From contig DAOVUU010000129.1 in NCBI GenBank assembly GCA_030632405.1, positions 1 to 6,900 of the forward strand: a stretch of 6,900 nt of DNA, read 5' to 3'. How positions within the stretch are numbered: the stretch's first letter is position 1; the number at the start of each line of letters is the position of its first letter. The notes below the pieces were generated by a model, which saw only the letters and a program-made list of their open reading frames with translations, made no database searches and was not told the origin of the DNA. A program made the translations under genes and the position numbers. This document shows positions 5,436-6,900 of the stretch, piece after piece. The DNA comes from Desulfobulbaceae bacterium (GTDB taxonomy: Bacteria > Desulfobacterota > Desulfobulbia > Desulfobulbales > Desulfocapsaceae).

Positions 5436-6715
5436 CCGTCACTCTTCTGATTCTGGGACTGTTTTTTCTGGTAATGATAAATGTGCCCATCGCTGTCGCG
5501 CTTGGAGCGACCGCTCTGATCGGCATGGTAACTTCGAAAGGCTTTGACAGTGTGTATAATGCAGCACTGACCATGTTCGACGGAGCGACAAATTTCCCAC
5601 TGCTGGCAATACCGCTGTTTATCCTTGCCGGCGCTTTGATGAACACGACGAGTATTTCCAGGCGATTAATCAACTTGACATCAGCTATGATCGGCTTTGT
5701 TCGGGGCGGTCTTGCGATGGTTAACGTCGGAGTATCGATGTTTTTTGCGGAAATATCCGGCTCCGCCGTAGCCGACGTTGCAGCACTCGGTTCTGTCCTC
5801 ATTCCAGCAATGAAGGCCAGAAACTATACCCCCGAACTGTCAGCTGCAGTCACTTCCTCGTCTGCGTCCATAGCCATTATCATCCCACCATCGATCGCCA
5901 TGATCATTTATGGCGCGCTCTCGGACACCTCCATAGTTCAGCTTTTTGTCGCTGGAATTATCCCGGGTGTAATTGGCGGATTCTCAATGATGGGACTCTG
6001 CTACTGGTATGCCGTCCGGTACAACCTGCCGCGGGAAAAAGCCTTTTCTATCCGCCGACTGTGGGTAGCATTCAAGGAAGCAGGCTGGGCCCTGACTTTA
6101 CCGGTCATCATCCTTGGCGGTATTTTTGGAGGTATTGTTACAGCAACGGAAGGAGCAGGCCTTGCGGTAGTTGCGGCTTTAATTATCGGCGGAGTAATCT
6201 ATCGTGAATTAAACTGGACTCATCTGCGAAAGGCCATGGTCGAAGGAGTCACCCAGACGGCTGTGGTTATGCTGCTGGTTGCCACATCTGCGGTACTTGG
6301 CCTCTACCTGACAGAGATGCAGGTACCACAGAATTTTGCCCGCTGGATGATCGGCTTCACCAGCAACAAACTGCTTGTTCTGGCTATGCTGAACGTAATG
6401 CTGTTCATCGTCGGAATGTTTCTGCACGGTGCTGCCGCTATTATTCTTATCGTACCGATCGTCATGCCGCTGGTACACATGCTTGGTATCAATCCAATTC
6501 AGTTTGGATTGATCATGACACTGAACATTGCTATCGGCCAACAGACTCCGCCGGTAGCGAGTGTTCTGGTAACCTCATGTTCAATTGCCAAGACCGACAT
6601 CTGGGAGACCACCAAAGTTAATATTCCATTCATACTTGTACTTATCGGGGTACTCCTGCTTGTTACATATTTTCCGCCTGTTTCTCTGGTACTGGTTAAC
6701 ATATTTTATGGATAA
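5432..6715 (+). CDS. dctM: TRAP transporter large permease subunit, DctM family
   Basis: A 427-residue, highly hydrophobic protein of full family length, with roughly twelve membrane segments. It forms the substrate and sodium pathway of the TRAP carrier. Signatures in order: FPLLAIPLFILAGALMN (55-71), FFAEISGSAVADVAALGS (104-121), SSASIAIIIPPSIAMIIYG (143-161), GGIVTATEGAGLAVVAAL (233-250), LHGAAAIILIVPIVMPL (331-347) and NIAIGQQTPPVASVL (365-379). These include the helix-breaking SGS and IPPS loops of the two inverted halves. The ATG at 5432 overlaps the dctQ stop by 4 bp, which indicates translational coupling and equal subunit production. The gene ends 6 bp before the PdxA-family start. 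Nothing is truncated. Confidence 0.96.
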   Translation: MTVTLLILGLFFLVMINVPIAVALGATALIGMVTSKGFDSVYNAALTMFDGATNFPLLAIPLFILAGALMNTTSISRRLINLTSAMIGFVRGGLAMVNVGVSMFFAEISGSAVADVAALGSVLIPAMKARNYTPELSAAVTSSSASIAIIIPPSIAMIIYGALSDTSIVQLFVAGIIPGVIGGFSMMGLCYWYAVRYNLPREKAFSIRRLWVAFKEAGWALTLPVIILGGIFGGIVTATEGAGLAVVAALIIGGVIYRELNWTHLRKAMVEGVTQTAVVMLLVATSAVLGLYLTEMQVPQNFARWMIGFTSNKLLVLAMLNVMLFIVGMFLHGAAAIILIVPIVMPLVHMLGINPIQFGLIMTLNIAIGQQTPPVASVLVTSCSIAKTDIWETTKVNIPFILVLIGVLLLVTYFPPVSLVLVNIFYG

Positions 6716-6721
6716 AACAAC

Positions 6722-6900
6722 ATGATCAAAAAAATAAAACCAAGAATTGCTCTCGTTATGGGTGATCCCTGTGGCATAGGCCCGGAACTGACAGCCAGAC
6801 TTATCGCCTACCCTGAAGTTCGCAAAATGGCCGATATTGTCATTATCGCCGATTCCCAGGTATACGAGATGGGGGAAAAAGCAGCTGGTGTTTCTACCGA
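6722..6900 (+). CDS. pdxA: PdxA-family phosphohydroxyacid dehydrogenase, N-terminal part (partial, 3' end outside window)
   Basis: The open frame from ATG 6722 runs off the window after 59 full codons. The protein starts MIKKIKPRIALVMGDPCGIGPELTARL; the GDPxGIGPE loop is the N-terminal hallmark of the PdxA family. These enzymes are NAD-dependent dehydrogenases that oxidise a phosphorylated hydroxyacid and then decarboxylate it. Classical PdxA acts on 4-phosphohydroxy-L-threonine in pyridoxal phosphate synthesis. PdxA2 relatives act on 4-phospho-D-threonate or 4-phospho-D-erythronate to give dihydroxyacetone phosphate, and TphB oxidises a terephthalate dihydrodiol. Position as the fourth gene of a regulated TRAP operon favours a catabolic member. 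A weak GGAT (6710-6713) precedes the start, overlapping the dctM stop. The cysteine in GDPCG replaces the more common alanine. Metal and phosphate ligands lie beyond the window. Confidence 0.9.
   Translation, partial: MIKKIKPRIALVMGDPCGIGPELTARLIAYPEVRKMADIVIIADSQVYEMGEKAAGVST

Noticed and set aside
5413..5802. 129-codon open frame on the minus strand inside dctM
   Set aside because: It lies opposite well-conserved DctM codons, has no recognisable domain, and is a shadow of the real gene.
6209..6541. 110-codon minus-strand open frame inside dctM
   Set aside because: Composition is odd and it is antisense to conserved membrane segments; no support as a gene.

Overview
The window reads as a chromosomal stretch of a Gram-negative bacterium with mid-range G+C. 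A proteobacterium or Desulfobacterota member is plausible from the gene families (MetC-type lyase, tripartite TRAP transporter, FCD-type GntR regulator), but no marker gene fixes the taxon. No rRNA, tRNA, CRISPR array or insertion sequence was seen, and codon use looks uniform by eye.

Layout. Positions 1-249 hold the 3' end of a cystathionine beta-lyase gene (metC). It converges on, and overlaps by 6 bp, a minus-strand beta-hydroxyacid dehydrogenase gene (244-1146). A 242-bp divergent spacer carries the dehydrogenase promoter. A plus-strand pair follows: a short DEDDh exonuclease of the DnaQ type (1389-2009) and a TauE/SafE membrane protein (2020-2808). The TauE/SafE gene converges, with a 16-bp gap, on a minus-strand GntR/FCD regulator (2825-3514).

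The most coherent unit is on the right. The regulator is divergently transcribed from a TRAP transporter operon: dctP (3835-4821), dctQ (about 4908-5435), dctM (5432-6715), then the first 179 bases of a PdxA-family dehydrogenase gene (6722 onward, cut by the window edge). The 320-bp divergent spacer contains two perfect 11-bp inverted copies of one sequence (3590-3600 and 3697-3707). Each copy forms an extended -10-like element pointing at its own gene, so they are strong candidates for the operators of the regulator. A 10-bp-stem hairpin lies between dctP and dctQ.

How the genes may work together. TRAP systems import carboxylates or acid sugars using an ion gradient. A PdxA homologue directly behind such a transporter, under an FCD-type GntR repressor, suggests a catabolic role rather than vitamin B6 synthesis. 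A known precedent is PdxA2 acting on 4-phospho-D-threonate or 4-phospho-D-erythronate made by a DUF1537 kinase. That assignment is inference; the kinase, if present, would lie beyond the right edge. The dehydrogenase at 244-1146 belongs to a family that also handles short hydroxyacids, but it is over 2 kb from the operon and need not be linked to it.
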